Shown: positions 33,583 to 41,404 of the stretch, piece after piece | Layout of the letters: each line of letters opens with the position of its first letter | How positions within the stretch are numbered: the stretch's first letter is position 1 | Source: CAIZGX01 sp044239865 | GTDB taxonomy: Bacteria > Bacteroidota > Bacteroidia > Flavobacteriales_D > Sanyastnellaceae | Reading direction: 5' to 3' | Assembly (NCBI GenBank): GCA_044239865.1 | Contig: JBIIAO010000002.1 | Coordinates: 496,001-560,000 of the forward strand | DNA length: 64,000 nt | Notes under the pieces: model-generated | Seen by the model: only the letters and a program-made list of their open reading frames with translations | Databases searched by the model: none | Told to the model about the DNA's origin: nothing | Program-made: the position numbers and the translations under genes

Positions 33583-34914
33583 CTAATTTCCGCCCGAATA
33601 TTCCATTTCCGCCATGTAGCGGGCATCGCGCATGATCATGGTATCGAGGGGAACCTTGTTCTGCTTGGCTTTTTCGGCAATGGCCTTCACCCACGCTTCG
33701 TCTGAAAGGATATTATTCTTGAATTTTTGTACCCGAAATTCAAACGAATCAAATTTTTCTCCCAACACAAAATACTTGTAGGCACTCGAAATAAATCCCC
33801 ATCCCAACTTATCCATGTTGCATTCCGTGGCCATCACGAATACCACATTCGATTTTTCAATTTGCTTCATTTGTGAAAGCGGATCGGAGTTCGTCATCGT
33901 GCCTTCCGGACGCTTGTGCAACTGCTTGTTGTAAAAATAAAAATTCAATTCGGAAAAAATATCCGGCGCCCACGGCAATTGTATCAAATTGAAAAAGTAA
34001 CTGTCAGAAATCACAGCAACCTTTGGCTGAATGCCACTGTTTCCAAATGACACGCCGTACTTATCGTTTAAACCCACACGCGGATAAGCCATCGGAAGAA
34101 CGTCAATGGGCCAGTACAAATTCATACCCAAGCCAATGTCGTCGTCAACACTTTCCATGGTGGTGCTCAACGGAAGGTTTCTCTTGTCCCACCCAAACTC
34201 GTTCATTTCCTTTCCGAAAAGTTTCATGCAATAATTCACCAACGAATCGGCTGCTAGCGTTGCACCATACTGACTCCAATGAATTCCAGTCTTCGGGAAA
34301 AGCGGCGCGGGCGTTTTGCCTTTCATTTCACGAAACCACTTTCCGAAATCGATATGCTGAATGCCTCGTGCCTTCAATTCTTTCTGATATTCTGAATAAT
34401 AACTTCTATCGGAAACGATAGGGAATTCGTCGGGAATGTATTCGGGATAAAACGAAGCCTTTCCAGGGTTCATGACCACGACAAATTCAACCCCTCTTTC
34501 CTTCAACTTCGATTGAATGGCCTTCAACATAAATAAATTCGAATCGAGTTCAGACTGAAAAATCTCTTCCGCACCGCGAAAGGCGTTAATGTATTTGATC
34601 TCGTACAAATAATCTTCCTTCCCAATAATAACTCCGTTGGCCTTGGCTTTGTGAAAAAGCGAAAACGCAATCTGATTATGAATACGAACGGCAGTGTTGC
34701 GGAATCCGAATTGCTCGTTTATGTAAGTGTTCCTGTTCTCTTGAAACGTCCCGTCGAACCACGATTCAGTGGTTAACGAATCTTTTTTCGTCGGAACAAT
34801 GGACCCGAAAAGATTTCCGACTTCAGCAAACGGTTTCACCATTTGAATCATCGGTAGAAATATTCCTATGAGAACAATCGAGAACAAGGCGGTATGGAAG
34901 CGATTGTTCTTCAT
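33583..34914 (-). CDS. AlgX/AlgJ-like acetyltransferase partner protein
   Basis: A 443-aa protein with one N-terminal membrane segment (about 8-28) and a periplasmic SGNH-like fold. Landmarks are EQFGFRNTAVRIHN, GKEDYLYE, KTGIHWSQYGA (the D/G-x-H segment of AlgX/AlgJ) and a later SDSYFF. With the MBOAT protein it forms the two-part machine that adds acetyl groups to exported polysaccharide (AlgI plus AlgX/AlgJ in alginate). Its ATG overlaps the MBOAT stop (TAATG), so the two are coupled. Confidence 0.85.
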   Translation of the reverse strand: MKNNRFHTALFSIVLIGIFLPMIQMVKPFAEVGNLFGSIVPTKKDSLTTESWFDGTFQENRNTYINEQFGFRNTAVRIHNQIAFSLFHKAKANGVIIGKEDYLYEIKYINAFRGAEEIFQSELDSNLFMLKAIQSKLKERGVEFVVVMNPGKASFYPEYIPDEFPIVSDRSYYSEYQKELKARGIQHIDFGKWFREMKGKTPAPLFPKTGIHWSQYGATLAADSLVNYCMKLFGKEMNEFGWDKRNLPLSTTMESVDDDIGLGMNLYWPIDVLPMAYPRVGLNDKYGVSFGNSGIQPKVAVISDSYFFNLIQLPWAPDIFSELNFYFYNKQLHKRPEGTMTNSDPLSQMKQIEKSNVVFVMATECNMDKLGWGFISSAYKYFVLGEKFDSFEFRVQKFKNNILSDEAWVKAIAEKAKQNKVPLDTMIMRDARYMAEMEYSGGN

Positions 34915-36365
34915 TAGAATCGGAAATAAATGAAGGGGTTGAATCCGCTTGCTGTAATGTAGCTCAACGACAAAACAAAGAGCGCTGCTGAAACAATTGT
35001 CAATGCGAGATGTCCAGCGTTTCCTATGCTTCGCTGACCGAATACAGCGTCTTGAAATTTCGTTGTTTTTGGAAGGAGTAAGAAGAATGAAAACAATGTC
35101 GCTAACGCTGCAATGAGCATCCATTCGGAATCAATTTTTACCGTTACATTTCCGTTGATTGAAAACATTGCATGTACATATCCCCAGGCCATATGTAAAT
35201 CTTCCACACGGAAAAACACCCATCCGATTACCACCACCACAAATGTGAAAACCACGCGTGTCATTTTCCCGATAGAACCAAACCAACGGATTAAAAACGC
35301 GCGTTCCAAAACCAGGAACAGTCCGTGCCAAGCGCCCCAGATGATGTAGTTCCAAGAAGCCCCGTGCCACAGTCCAGAAAGTAAAAAGACCAACCACAAG
35401 TTGAAGTACAATCTACCTTTTCCCACCTTGTTTCCACCCAATGGAATGTAGAGGTAATTGCGCATCCAACCCCCCAAGGTCATGTGCCAACGGCGCCAGA
35501 ACTCGGTGATGTTTTGAGAGACATACGGATTGTTGAAGTTCTCTGGAAATTTAAATCCAACCATTCGTCCAATCCCAATGGCCATGTCGGAATATCCGCT
35601 GAAGTCGAAATAGATTTGAAAGGTGTAAGACAGCGCCGCCAACCACGCGGCTCCCATTGAAAGCGTCTGTGGATCGAGTGCACCAGAGCCCGTTTCGGCA
35701 TTGCCGTAGATGCTGTCTGCAAAGGCCGCCAGCGCATTGGCAATCAAAACTTTTTTTCCTAATCCAATACAGAATCTATAAAAACCGAGCAATCGTTCGG
35801 TACTGTTATCTCGTGCCGAGCGATCGGTAATCTGATCGGCAATATCGTGATATCGAATAATCGGACCGGCTATCAATTTCGGAAAAAGAATGATGTACAA
35901 TTGGTAGTCCCAGAAGTTCTTGAGCGGTTTGTGCACTCTTCGAAAAACATCTACCACATAGGTGAGTGTTTCAAACGTGTAGAATGAAATGCCTATCGGA
36001 AGCACCAGCTTGGTCCATGGAATGCTACTCTCTAACCCCACTCCCTTCATGGCAACATTCACATTTTCTATGAAGAAGTTCATGTACTTGAAATACACGA
36101 GCAATCCGAGATTCATCACCACTGAAAAAACAAGCAGTGCTTTTCGTTCCGCCTCGTTCTTGCTTCGATCCATTCTTCCCACCAAGAAAAAATCGATGAG
36201 GGTGGTTCCAATAATGACAAAAATAAATTTCGGTGCACCCCATGCGTAGAAGAACACGCTTGATAGCAATAAGAATGGATTCTTCAATTTCTTCGGGCAT
36301 ATCCAATACAGCAGCAGGAAGGCTGGGAGGAAGGTTGTAAGGAATATTGCTGAGGAGAAGACCAT
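34914..36365 (-). CDS. MBOAT family O-acyltransferase (AlgI-like)
   Basis: A 483-aa polytopic membrane protein with many helices and MBOAT signatures: KLVLPIGISFYTFETLTYVVD, PKLIAGPIIRY, NITEFWRRWHMTLGGWMRNY and the catalytic His in SGLWHGASWNYIIWG. AlgI-type enzymes move acetyl groups across the inner membrane for polysaccharide acetylation. It is coupled to the AlgX-like gene downstream. The start at 36365 lies 4 nt after a -7 box; codons further upstream are array and direct repeats. Confidence 0.92.
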   Translation of the reverse strand: MVFSSAIFLTTFLPAFLLLYWICPKKLKNPFLLLSSVFFYAWGAPKFIFVIIGTTLIDFFLVGRMDRSKNEAERKALLVFSVVMNLGLLVYFKYMNFFIENVNVAMKGVGLESSIPWTKLVLPIGISFYTFETLTYVVDVFRRVHKPLKNFWDYQLYIILFPKLIAGPIIRYHDIADQITDRSARDNSTERLLGFYRFCIGLGKKVLIANALAAFADSIYGNAETGSGALDPQTLSMGAAWLAALSYTFQIYFDFSGYSDMAIGIGRMVGFKFPENFNNPYVSQNITEFWRRWHMTLGGWMRNYLYIPLGGNKVGKGRLYFNLWLVFLLSGLWHGASWNYIIWGAWHGLFLVLERAFLIRWFGSIGKMTRVVFTFVVVVIGWVFFRVEDLHMAWGYVHAMFSINGNVTVKIDSEWMLIAALATLFSFFLLLPKTTKFQDAVFGQRSIGNAGHLALTIVSAALFVLSLSYITASGFNPFIYFRF

Positions 36366-36369
36366 TGTG

Positions 36370-36377
36370 CGAAGATA
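36370..36377 (-). promoter_or_regulatory. -7 box TATCTTCG between hairpin array and MBOAT start
   Basis: The minus strand reads TATCTTCG, then 4 nt, then ATG. It is identical in sequence and spacing to the CPBP and TonB-receptor promoters, each fed by a hairpin array. Confidence 0.55.
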
Positions 36378-36378
36378 G

Positions 36379-36474
36379 TACACTCTTCGAGTGATGACGG
36401 CGAAGCCGATGACACAACACGTTGTGATGACCGCGGAGCGGATGACCAGCAAAGCTGGATGACACCGAAGGTGA
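36379..36474. repeat. GATGAC hairpin array at a divergent promoter
   Basis: Six hairpins separated by GATGAC: CACTCTTCGAGTG, GGCGAAGCC, ACAACACGTTGT, CCGCGGAGCGG, CCAGCAAAGCTGG and CACCGAAGGTG. One orientation only, no inversion core. It lies between the MBOAT promoter and the direct repeats of the ATPase promoter. Confidence 0.85.
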
Positions 36475-36477
36475 TAT

Positions 36478-36546
36478 GCGCCAAACTCGGAAGTAAAACA
36501 GCGCCAAACTTGGAAGTAAAAATGTGCCAAACTCGGAAGTTTTGCA
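36478..36546 (+). promoter_or_regulatory. Three 23-bp direct repeats, operator-like, at the ATPase promoter
   Basis: Three exact-period copies (36478-36500, 36501-36523, 36524-36546) share GCGCCAAACTCGGAAGT, with one or two changes each (TTGG in copy 2, GTG start in copy 3). The third copy touches the -7 box at 36547, so the repeats cover the -33 region and beyond. This fits cooperative binding by a regulator, perhaps the ATPase itself. Confidence 0.7.
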
Positions 36547-36554
36547 TATATTTG
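36547..36554 (+). promoter_or_regulatory. -7 box TATATTTG for the DUF4143 ATPase
   Basis: TATATTTG matches TAnnTTTG exactly, 22 nt before the ATG at 36577, and directly follows the third 23-bp repeat. Confidence 0.6.
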
Positions 36555-36576
36555 CACTCTAAAACATTCTTTTACA

Positions 36577-37848
36577 ATGGCTAAGAAAAAATATCTAAAG
36601 CGCCTCGGAGATGAGGAATTACAACTCGCTTTAAAGGCATCAGGAGCCGTTTTAATAGAAGGGGCGAAGTGGTGTGGAAAAACGAGTACGGCGCAACAAG
36701 CGGCGGAAAGTATGATATTTTTACAAGATCCCGATCAGTCTGCATCGTACTTGGCTTTAGCTGATACGAAACCTTCGCTTTTACTTACTGGATCAACGCC
36801 AAGACTCGTAGATGAATGGCAAATGGCACCTGTACTTTGGGACGCCGTGAGATTTGAAGTGGATAAACGAAACGAGCTCGGACAATTCATTCTAACAGGT
36901 TCTGCAATACCTAACGACAACGTGACAGCACACACAGGCACAGGAAGAATTTCTCGCATAAAAATGCGTCCCATGAGCCTGTTCGAATCGAAGGAATCAA
37001 ACGGTAGTATTTCCCTTGGCGATTTGTTCAACAATCCGTTAAAAATCAACGAAGCCACATCGGAACTTAGCATAGAACAAATTGCTTTTGCCATCTGTCG
37101 TGGTGGTTGGCCAGCTAGCCTTCAACTCGAAGGAAAAGCAGCGCTGCGCATGGCAAACTCCTATGTAGAATCCGTTATTAATCACGATGTATCGGAAGTT
37201 GATTCGGTTGAAAAAAATCCAGAACGAGTGCGCCTGCTTATGCGTTCCTTGGCGCGCAATATTTCAACCATTGCCAATTATTCGACCATCATTGAAGACA
37301 TTGAAGCTACCGACAAAAGTATTTCCGAGAAAACTGTAAGTACCTACATAAATGCTTTGAAACGAATTTTCGTTGTTGAGGACTTACAAGCCTGGCAGCC
37401 ATCACTTCGATCTAAGACCGCAATTCGCACCTCTGAGAAAAGGCACTTTGTTGATCCGTCAATCGCCACTTCAATTATGCGAACGGAACCAGAGGGTATT
37501 TTGAAAGACTTTGAATATTTCGGTTTTCTCTTCGAATCGCTTTGCACCCGAGACGTTCGTATTTACGCGCAAGCCAACGACGGAGATGTATTTCATTACC
37601 GCGACAAATCGGGTCTAGAGTCAGACCTCATTGTCCGATTACGTAACGGTAAATGGGCTGCGATTGAAGTGAAATTAGGACAAAAACAAATTGAAGAGGC
37701 CGCAGCAAATCTTCTCGCTATCAAAAATAAGATTGACACCGAAAAAATGGGAGAGCCCTCCTTTCTCATGATACTTACCGGCGGACAATTCGCTTATCAA
37801 CGCAACGATGGCGTTTGGGTGGTGCCGTTGGGGTGTTTGAAGGGGTGA
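36577..37848 (+). CDS. AAA ATPase with DUF4143 (nuclease-like) C-terminus
   Basis: A 423-aa ATP-binding protein of the AAA_14/DUF4143 family. The Walker A segment is EGAKWCGKTSTA (about 29-40), Walker B-like LVDEWQ, and sensor-like ILTGSA. A winged-helix-like middle leads into the C-terminal DUF4143 region with HYRDKSGLESDLIV and WAAIEVKLG, a PD-(D/E)xK-like arrangement. The biological role of this widespread family is unsettled; it is often mobile and present in several copies. Its promoter has three 23-bp repeats. Its TGA stop lies within the first GATCAAT linker of the following array. Confidence 0.85.
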   Translation: MAKKKYLKRLGDEELQLALKASGAVLIEGAKWCGKTSTAQQAAESMIFLQDPDQSASYLALADTKPSLLLTGSTPRLVDEWQMAPVLWDAVRFEVDKRNELGQFILTGSAIPNDNVTAHTGTGRISRIKMRPMSLFESKESNGSISLGDLFNNPLKINEATSELSIEQIAFAICRGGWPASLQLEGKAALRMANSYVESVINHDVSEVDSVEKNPERVRLLMRSLARNISTIANYSTIIEDIEATDKSISEKTVSTYINALKRIFVVEDLQAWQPSLRSKTAIRTSEKRHFVDPSIATSIMRTEPEGILKDFEYFGFLFESLCTRDVRIYAQANDGDVFHYRDKSGLESDLIVRLRNGKWAAIEVKLGQKQIEEAAANLLAIKNKIDTEKMGEPSFLMILTGGQFAYQRNDGVWVVPLGCLKG

Positions 37849-37920
37849 TCAATCTGACGTTGTCAGATCAATTGCTGTGCAATCAATCACCTGCGGTGAT
37901 CAATCCTTCGGAAAAGGTCA
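37847..37920 (+). repeat. Hairpin array, GATCAAT linker family
   Basis: GATCAAT linkers (two with slips) separate the hairpins CTGACGTTGTCAG, TTGCTGTGCAA, CACCTGCGGTG and CCTTCGGAAAAGG. Same architecture as the GTCATC arrays, different linker. The first linker contributes the TGA stop of the ATPase gene, and a GTCATC unit (CCAAAGG) follows at the right end. Confidence 0.75.
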
Positions 37921-38225
37921 TCCCAAAGGTTCAATCGGCTCAAAAAATCTCAATTTCAAGCTCACTTTAACCAAAACCGAGCTATAAAACGAGATGAAAT
38001 GAGCTATAAAAGTCAAGGGATCAAAACCTCAAAAAAGAGATTGAGCTCGTTTATCGAGCGGCATTCGAAATGCCCCCGAGGAACTGCGTTGTTTGAACTT
38101 CGTTGTTCCTACTGCGTAATTCCTATTTCATAATTGGAACCTTTGGTTTTTTAAACTCAGATTTAATCTAAACTTTTATCCCCCAGCTTCACTGGGGGCA
38201 TTTCGGATGTCGCCCTTTGGGGCTC
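37921..38225. repeat. Mosaic of palindromes and an ATTCC-linker array
   Basis: No gene is seen in this gap. It holds a repeated GAGCTATAAAA (37978 and 37999 regions), palindromes such as CTCGTTTATCGAG and GGCATTCGAAATGCC, then a short array with ATTCC/GTTCC linkers between AACTTCGTT, TACTGCGTA, TATTTCATA and AACCTTTGGTT (about 38090-38150). CCCCCAGCTTCACTGGGGG and GCCCTTTGGGGC follow. The segment GGCATTCGAAATGCCCCC and GGGGGCATTTCGGATG face each other as distant inverted arms. The ATTCC part resembles 57080-57155. Confidence 0.6.
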
Positions 38226-38412
38226 TTGACCACTTCGTAGATGACACAACACGTTGTGATGACCACTTCGTGGATGACCGTTCCGGATGACACTGCGTGA
38301 TGACGCTCCGCGAAGCGGTCATCGAACTTGTTCGTCATCACATGAAATGTGTCATCCCAGAGGGTCATCAATCGTAGATTGTCATCCCAAAGGGTCATCC
38401 AGCTCCGCAGGT
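38226..38412. repeat. Bipartite GATGAC/GTCATC hairpin array upstream of phosphohexomutase
   Basis: Left half (GATGAC): CCACTTCGTAG, ACAACACGTTGT, CCACTTCGTGG, CCGTTCCGG and CACTGCGTG. Inversion core at 38299-38323, identical to the one at 28705. Right half (GTCATC): CGAACTTGTTCG, ACATGAAATGT, CCCAGAGGG, AATCGTAGATT, CCCAAAGGG and CAGCTCCGCAGG. The last hairpin ends 3 nt before the -7 box. Confidence 0.88.
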
Positions 38413-38415
38413 GAT

Positions 38416-38423
38416 TATATTTG
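38416..38423 (+). promoter_or_regulatory. -7 box TATATTTG next to the array, for the phosphohexomutase
   Basis: TATATTTG matches TAnnTTTG, 17 nt before ATG 38441. Everything upstream within about 190 bp is hairpin array, so no ordinary -33 element is available. Confidence 0.6.
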
Positions 38424-38440
38424 TTTCAAACAAAGAAGAA

Positions 38441-40411
38441 ATGACCCCCTTAGAATCCGCAAAAGAAAAAGCTAGACTTTGGAAAACATATGATTTAGAT
38501 GAAGAGACGCGCAACGAGATTGAGCGTATGGAAAGAGAGGATGAGACGTTGTTCATTGATTCGTTTTATTCCGATTTGGAATTTGGGACGGGTGGATTAC
38601 GCGGTCTGATGGGTGTGGGAAGCATGCGCATGAACAAGTATACCGTGGGTATGGCTACGCAGGGATTGGCGAATTATATTTTGAAACACCACGCGCAAGT
38701 GGGTGGAGAAGGTTCGGTGGCGATAGCGTATGACTCGCGAAACAATTCCAGTTATTTCGCGAATATTGCTGCAGAAATTTTAGCCAAAAACGGCATTCAT
38801 GTTTATCTCTTTTCTGAATTGCGTCCGACACCGTTGTTGTCGTTTACCGTTCGTGAATTGAAATGCACAGCGGGTATTGTTATCACGGCTTCGCACAATC
38901 CGAAAGAGTACAACGGGTATAAAGTTTATTGGAGCGATGGCGGGCAGATATTGCCGCCGAATGACCTTGGAATTATTGAGGAAGTTAGGACTGTTACAAA
39001 AGGTTCTGCGAAAGGTTCTGCGAAAGGTCCTGCGGAAGGTCTTGCGAAGCACCTTCGGAACGACCTTCAGAATGACCTTCAGAATGACCTTCGGAACGAC
39101 CTTCAGAATGACCTTCAGAATGACCTTCAGAATGACCTTCGGAACGACCTTCAGAATGACCTTCAGAATGACCTTCAGAATGACCTTCAGAATGACCTTC
39201 GATTAGACCTTTCAAAGAACCTTCAGAATGACCTTGTGCAACACCTTCCAAAGGACCTAACTTTAGTTCGAGACGTTCCGTCTTGGGTTGAGGAGAAATA
39301 TCTGGAATTGGTGCGAGGGCTTACGCTTTCTGAAGATGCCGTGAAGCAAGAGAAAGACATATCCATTGTGTATACTTCTATACACGGGTCGGGGATAACG
39401 TTGGTGCCGAAGACGTTGGCGGCGTTAGGATTTTCGAATGTGAGTGTGGTGGAAGAGCAGGCGGTGCCGGATGGGAATTTTCCGACAGTGGAGTCACCGA
39501 ATCCGGAAGAGAAATCTGCTATGAAGATGGCGTTGGAATTGGGAGAGAAGGTGAATGCGGAATTGGTGTTGGGAACTGACCCCGATACCGATCGTGTGGG
39601 ATTGGCGGTAAGAAATGATCAGAATGAATTGGTACTAATAAATGGAAATCAAGCAGGAAGCTTGTTGGTGTATTACCGTTTGTTAGTGGGGAAGGAAAAA
39701 GGTAAATTACCTGAACATCCTTTTATTGGAAAGACCATCGTTACTACTGAATTGATTGCTCGTATAGCGGAATCGTTCGGGGTGCCGTGTTACGACACGT
39801 TAACGGGATTTAAGTTTATAGCTGGATTAATAAAAGAAAAAGAAGGGAAGGAAAATTTCGTAGCGGGAGGAGAAGAGAGCTACGGCTATTTGGTGAGTGA
39901 TTTTGTGCGCGACAAAGACGCTGCACTTTCAGCAGTTCAGTTCGCAGAGATTGCGGTTTACGCGAAGAGCAAAGGAACATCGATGTGGGGAATGTTGAAA
40001 GACCTTTACCTACAACACGGAGTGTTCCAAGAAGAGTTGGTAAGTATTACGTTGAAGGGAATAGACGGCGTTGCGCAGATTCAAAGTATGATGTCGCGTC
40101 TTCGCACCACACCTCCTCAAACCTGTGGCGGAGTAGCCCTTGCGGAATTGCACGATGTGAAAGCAGGCACCTGCAAAAACATGATTACCGCAGAAACGAC
40201 CGCACTCCCCTATCCAAGTTCAGACGTCTTACAATTCATCTTAACCGACGGCAGCAAGATCAGCGCTCGTCCGAGTGGGACGGAACCGAAGATTAAGTTT
40301 TACTTCTCCCTTAGAAAGGTAGTATCTTCTGCTTCTGAGATTTCTGAAGCGCAATTTGAGCTTTTGCAGAGAATTGAGCTAATTAAAAACGAAATGCTAA
40401 ATGCGGGGTAA
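38441..40411 (+). CDS. Phosphoglucomutase/phosphomannomutase with repeat insertion
   Basis: A 656-aa alpha-D-phosphohexomutase interconverting hexose 1- and 6-phosphates. It has GTGGLRG near the N-terminus, the phospho-serine loop TASHNPKEYNGYK (Ser151), the metal loop DPDTDR (380-385), a sugar-binding GGEESYG and the phosphate-binding RPSGTEPKIKFY. Family members are about 570 aa; the excess is an insertion at about 187-274, built from 12-bp repeats (NDLQ/NDLR units) after GGQILPPNDLGIIEEV. The reading frame and all motifs are intact, so the enzyme is probably active. The TAA stop lies in a GTAAATT linker. Confidence 0.92.
   Translation: MTPLESAKEKARLWKTYDLDEETRNEIERMEREDETLFIDSFYSDLEFGTGGLRGLMGVGSMRMNKYTVGMATQGLANYILKHHAQVGGEGSVAIAYDSRNNSSYFANIAAEILAKNGIHVYLFSELRPTPLLSFTVRELKCTAGIVITASHNPKEYNGYKVYWSDGGQILPPNDLGIIEEVRTVTKGSAKGSAKGPAEGLAKHLRNDLQNDLQNDLRNDLQNDLQNDLQNDLRNDLQNDLQNDLQNDLQNDLRLDLSKNLQNDLVQHLPKDLTLVRDVPSWVEEKYLELVRGLTLSEDAVKQEKDISIVYTSIHGSGITLVPKTLAALGFSNVSVVEEQAVPDGNFPTVESPNPEEKSAMKMALELGEKVNAELVLGTDPDTDRVGLAVRNDQNELVLINGNQAGSLLVYYRLLVGKEKGKLPEHPFIGKTIVTTELIARIAESFGVPCYDTLTGFKFIAGLIKEKEGKENFVAGGEESYGYLVSDFVRDKDAALSAVQFAEIAVYAKSKGTSMWGMLKDLYLQHGVFQEELVSITLKGIDGVAQIQSMMSRLRTTPPQTCGGVALAELHDVKAGTCKNMITAETTALPYPSSDVLQFILTDGSKISARPSGTEPKIKFYFSLRKVVSSASEISEAQFELLQRIELIKNEMLNAG
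38999..39260 (+). repeat. Coding 12-bp repeat array inside the phosphohexomutase gene
   Basis: About 21 in-frame 12-bp units. The first four read AAAGGTTCTGCG with variants (hairpins TTCTGCGAA, TCCTGCGGA); after CTTGCGAAGCACC the units turn to ACCTTCAGAATG or ACCTTCGGAACG. AAGGT on the left becomes ACCTT on the right, the same inversion design as the intergenic arrays. The R-type (CGGAAC) and Q-type (CAGAAT) units run R-QQ-R-QQQ-R-QQQQ, a stepwise expansion pattern, then degenerate. Confidence 0.9.
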
Positions 40412-40626
40412 ATTCACTTCGTGAGTAAGTTGAAGTAAATGGCTTCACCGTAAGTCAGACCGTATTCAATTAGAGCCGCAGGCTATTTACTTTAATTTAC
40501 TGCGAAGCAATTTACTTTAAATAGGGGTAAATTGAAGTAGATGGTTTCACCGTAAGTCAGATTGTATTCCCCTACAGCCACAGGCTATTTACTTCAACTT
40601 ACCCACGAAGTGGACTTAAAATAATT
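40409..40626 (+). repeat. GTAAATT/AATTTAC-linker array, two 76-bp elements
   Basis: Two related 76-bp elements (40425-40500, 40527-40602) begin with GTAAnTTGAAGTAnATGG and end with the mirrored CTATTTACTT.AA.TTAC. Inside are hairpins CTTCACCGTAAG-like and GCCGCAGGC or GCCACAGGC. Between and around them lie single hairpins (CACTTCGTG, TTACTGCGAAGCAATTTA, CCACGAAGTGG). The first linker provides the TAA stop of the phosphohexomutase. Reverse-complement copies lie on the far side of the S23 gene. Confidence 0.82.
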
Positions 40627-40651
40627 GTTGCGGCTTTTAGCCTGATTAATC

Positions 40652-40996
40652 TTACTTCACACGTTTTTTCTTCTGGCTAATCAAGGTTCTTGCAATTTGA
40701 TTTCTTAAATCTGTGCAAGCCAAATCAAGTAATTCGAATTGTTTCGCACTCAAGTAATCTGACTTGTGCAACAGTCTGAGCCAATATTGCGTTTCGTAAG
40801 TTTCTTTAAATGAAATATGAAGTTTATGGATGTAATCTCGAGTAGATTCGGCTCCGCGAGCTTCATTCAAATTTGCTCCAATCGATGTTCCGCTTCTTAG
40901 AATTTGTTTGGAGAGGATATACTCCTTGGCATTAGTCTGTAAATGCTTGAATAGCTTAATTATCCTTAGTGCGAATTCTTCACTTTTATCGTACAT
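40652..40996 (-). CDS. Four-helix-bundle protein, S23/IVP family (second copy)
   Basis: A 114-aa S23-family protein with the full consensus: KSEEFALRIIKLFKHL, LSKQILRSGTSIGANLNEA, DYIHKLHISFKETYETQYWL and a basic tail (SQKKKRVK). It is a closer match to the family consensus than the copy at 21141-21491. ATG 40996 is chosen over TTG 41008. No rRNA gene or retroelement is near. It is flanked on the left by two 76-bp elements and on the right by two in reverse complement, so a transcript of the locus could fold into a long stem with the gene in the loop. Confidence 0.88.
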   Translation of the reverse strand: MYDKSEEFALRIIKLFKHLQTNAKEYILSKQILRSGTSIGANLNEARGAESTRDYIHKLHISFKETYETQYWLRLLHKSDYLSAKQFELLDLACTDLRNQIARTLISQKKKRVK

Positions 40997-41124
40997 GTTT
41001 TTTCTCAAATCTCAATTAATGATTGATAATTGAAAAAATACTGTTATGCTAAAATCATATAAAAAATATTCCATTCAACACAGAAGCTTTGAATTTCCTG
41101 CATTCTAAATATGCTTGTAATACA

Positions 41125-41402
41125 TATAACTTACCGCGAAGCGATATACATCAATTTACTGCGAAGCAATTTATCCTCCTTCAAATAAGTCCACTTGCGT
41201 GGGTAAATTGAAGTAAATAGCATGCGGCTGTAATTAAGTACAATCCAACTTACGGCGAAGCCACTTACTTTAACTTACTGCGAAGCAATTTATATTATAT
41301 CGATAAGTCCCTGCGGGGTATACTAAAGTAAATAGCCTGCGGCTTTAATAGAGCAGTCGAGCTTACGGCGAAGCCACTTACTTTAACTTACACCTGAAAG
41401 GT
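41125..41402. repeat. Reverse-complement GTAAATT/AATTTAC array, two 75-bp elements
   Basis: Two elements (41203-41278 and 41318-41391) match the reverse complement of the elements at 40425-40602. They share GAAGTAAATAGC, GCGGCT, CTTACGGCGAAGCC and a final ACTTTAACTTAC. Single hairpins fill the rest: CCGCGAAGCG, CTGCGAAGCAA, CCACTTGCGTGG, CCCTGCGGGG and ACCTGAAAGGT. The last hairpin ends next to the rmlA stop codon. 41009-41124 is AT-rich and shows nothing clear. Confidence 0.82.
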
Positions 41403-41404
41403 AT

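Noticed and set aside
38994..39251. Antisense ORF with GHSEGHSEG repeats
   Set aside because: It is the opposite strand of the 12-bp repeat inside the phosphohexomutase gene, which has a complete sense reading frame.
40652..40996. 23S rRNA intervening sequence
   Set aside because: S23 genes are typical of these, but no rRNA sequence flanks either copy; both lie between protein-coding genes.
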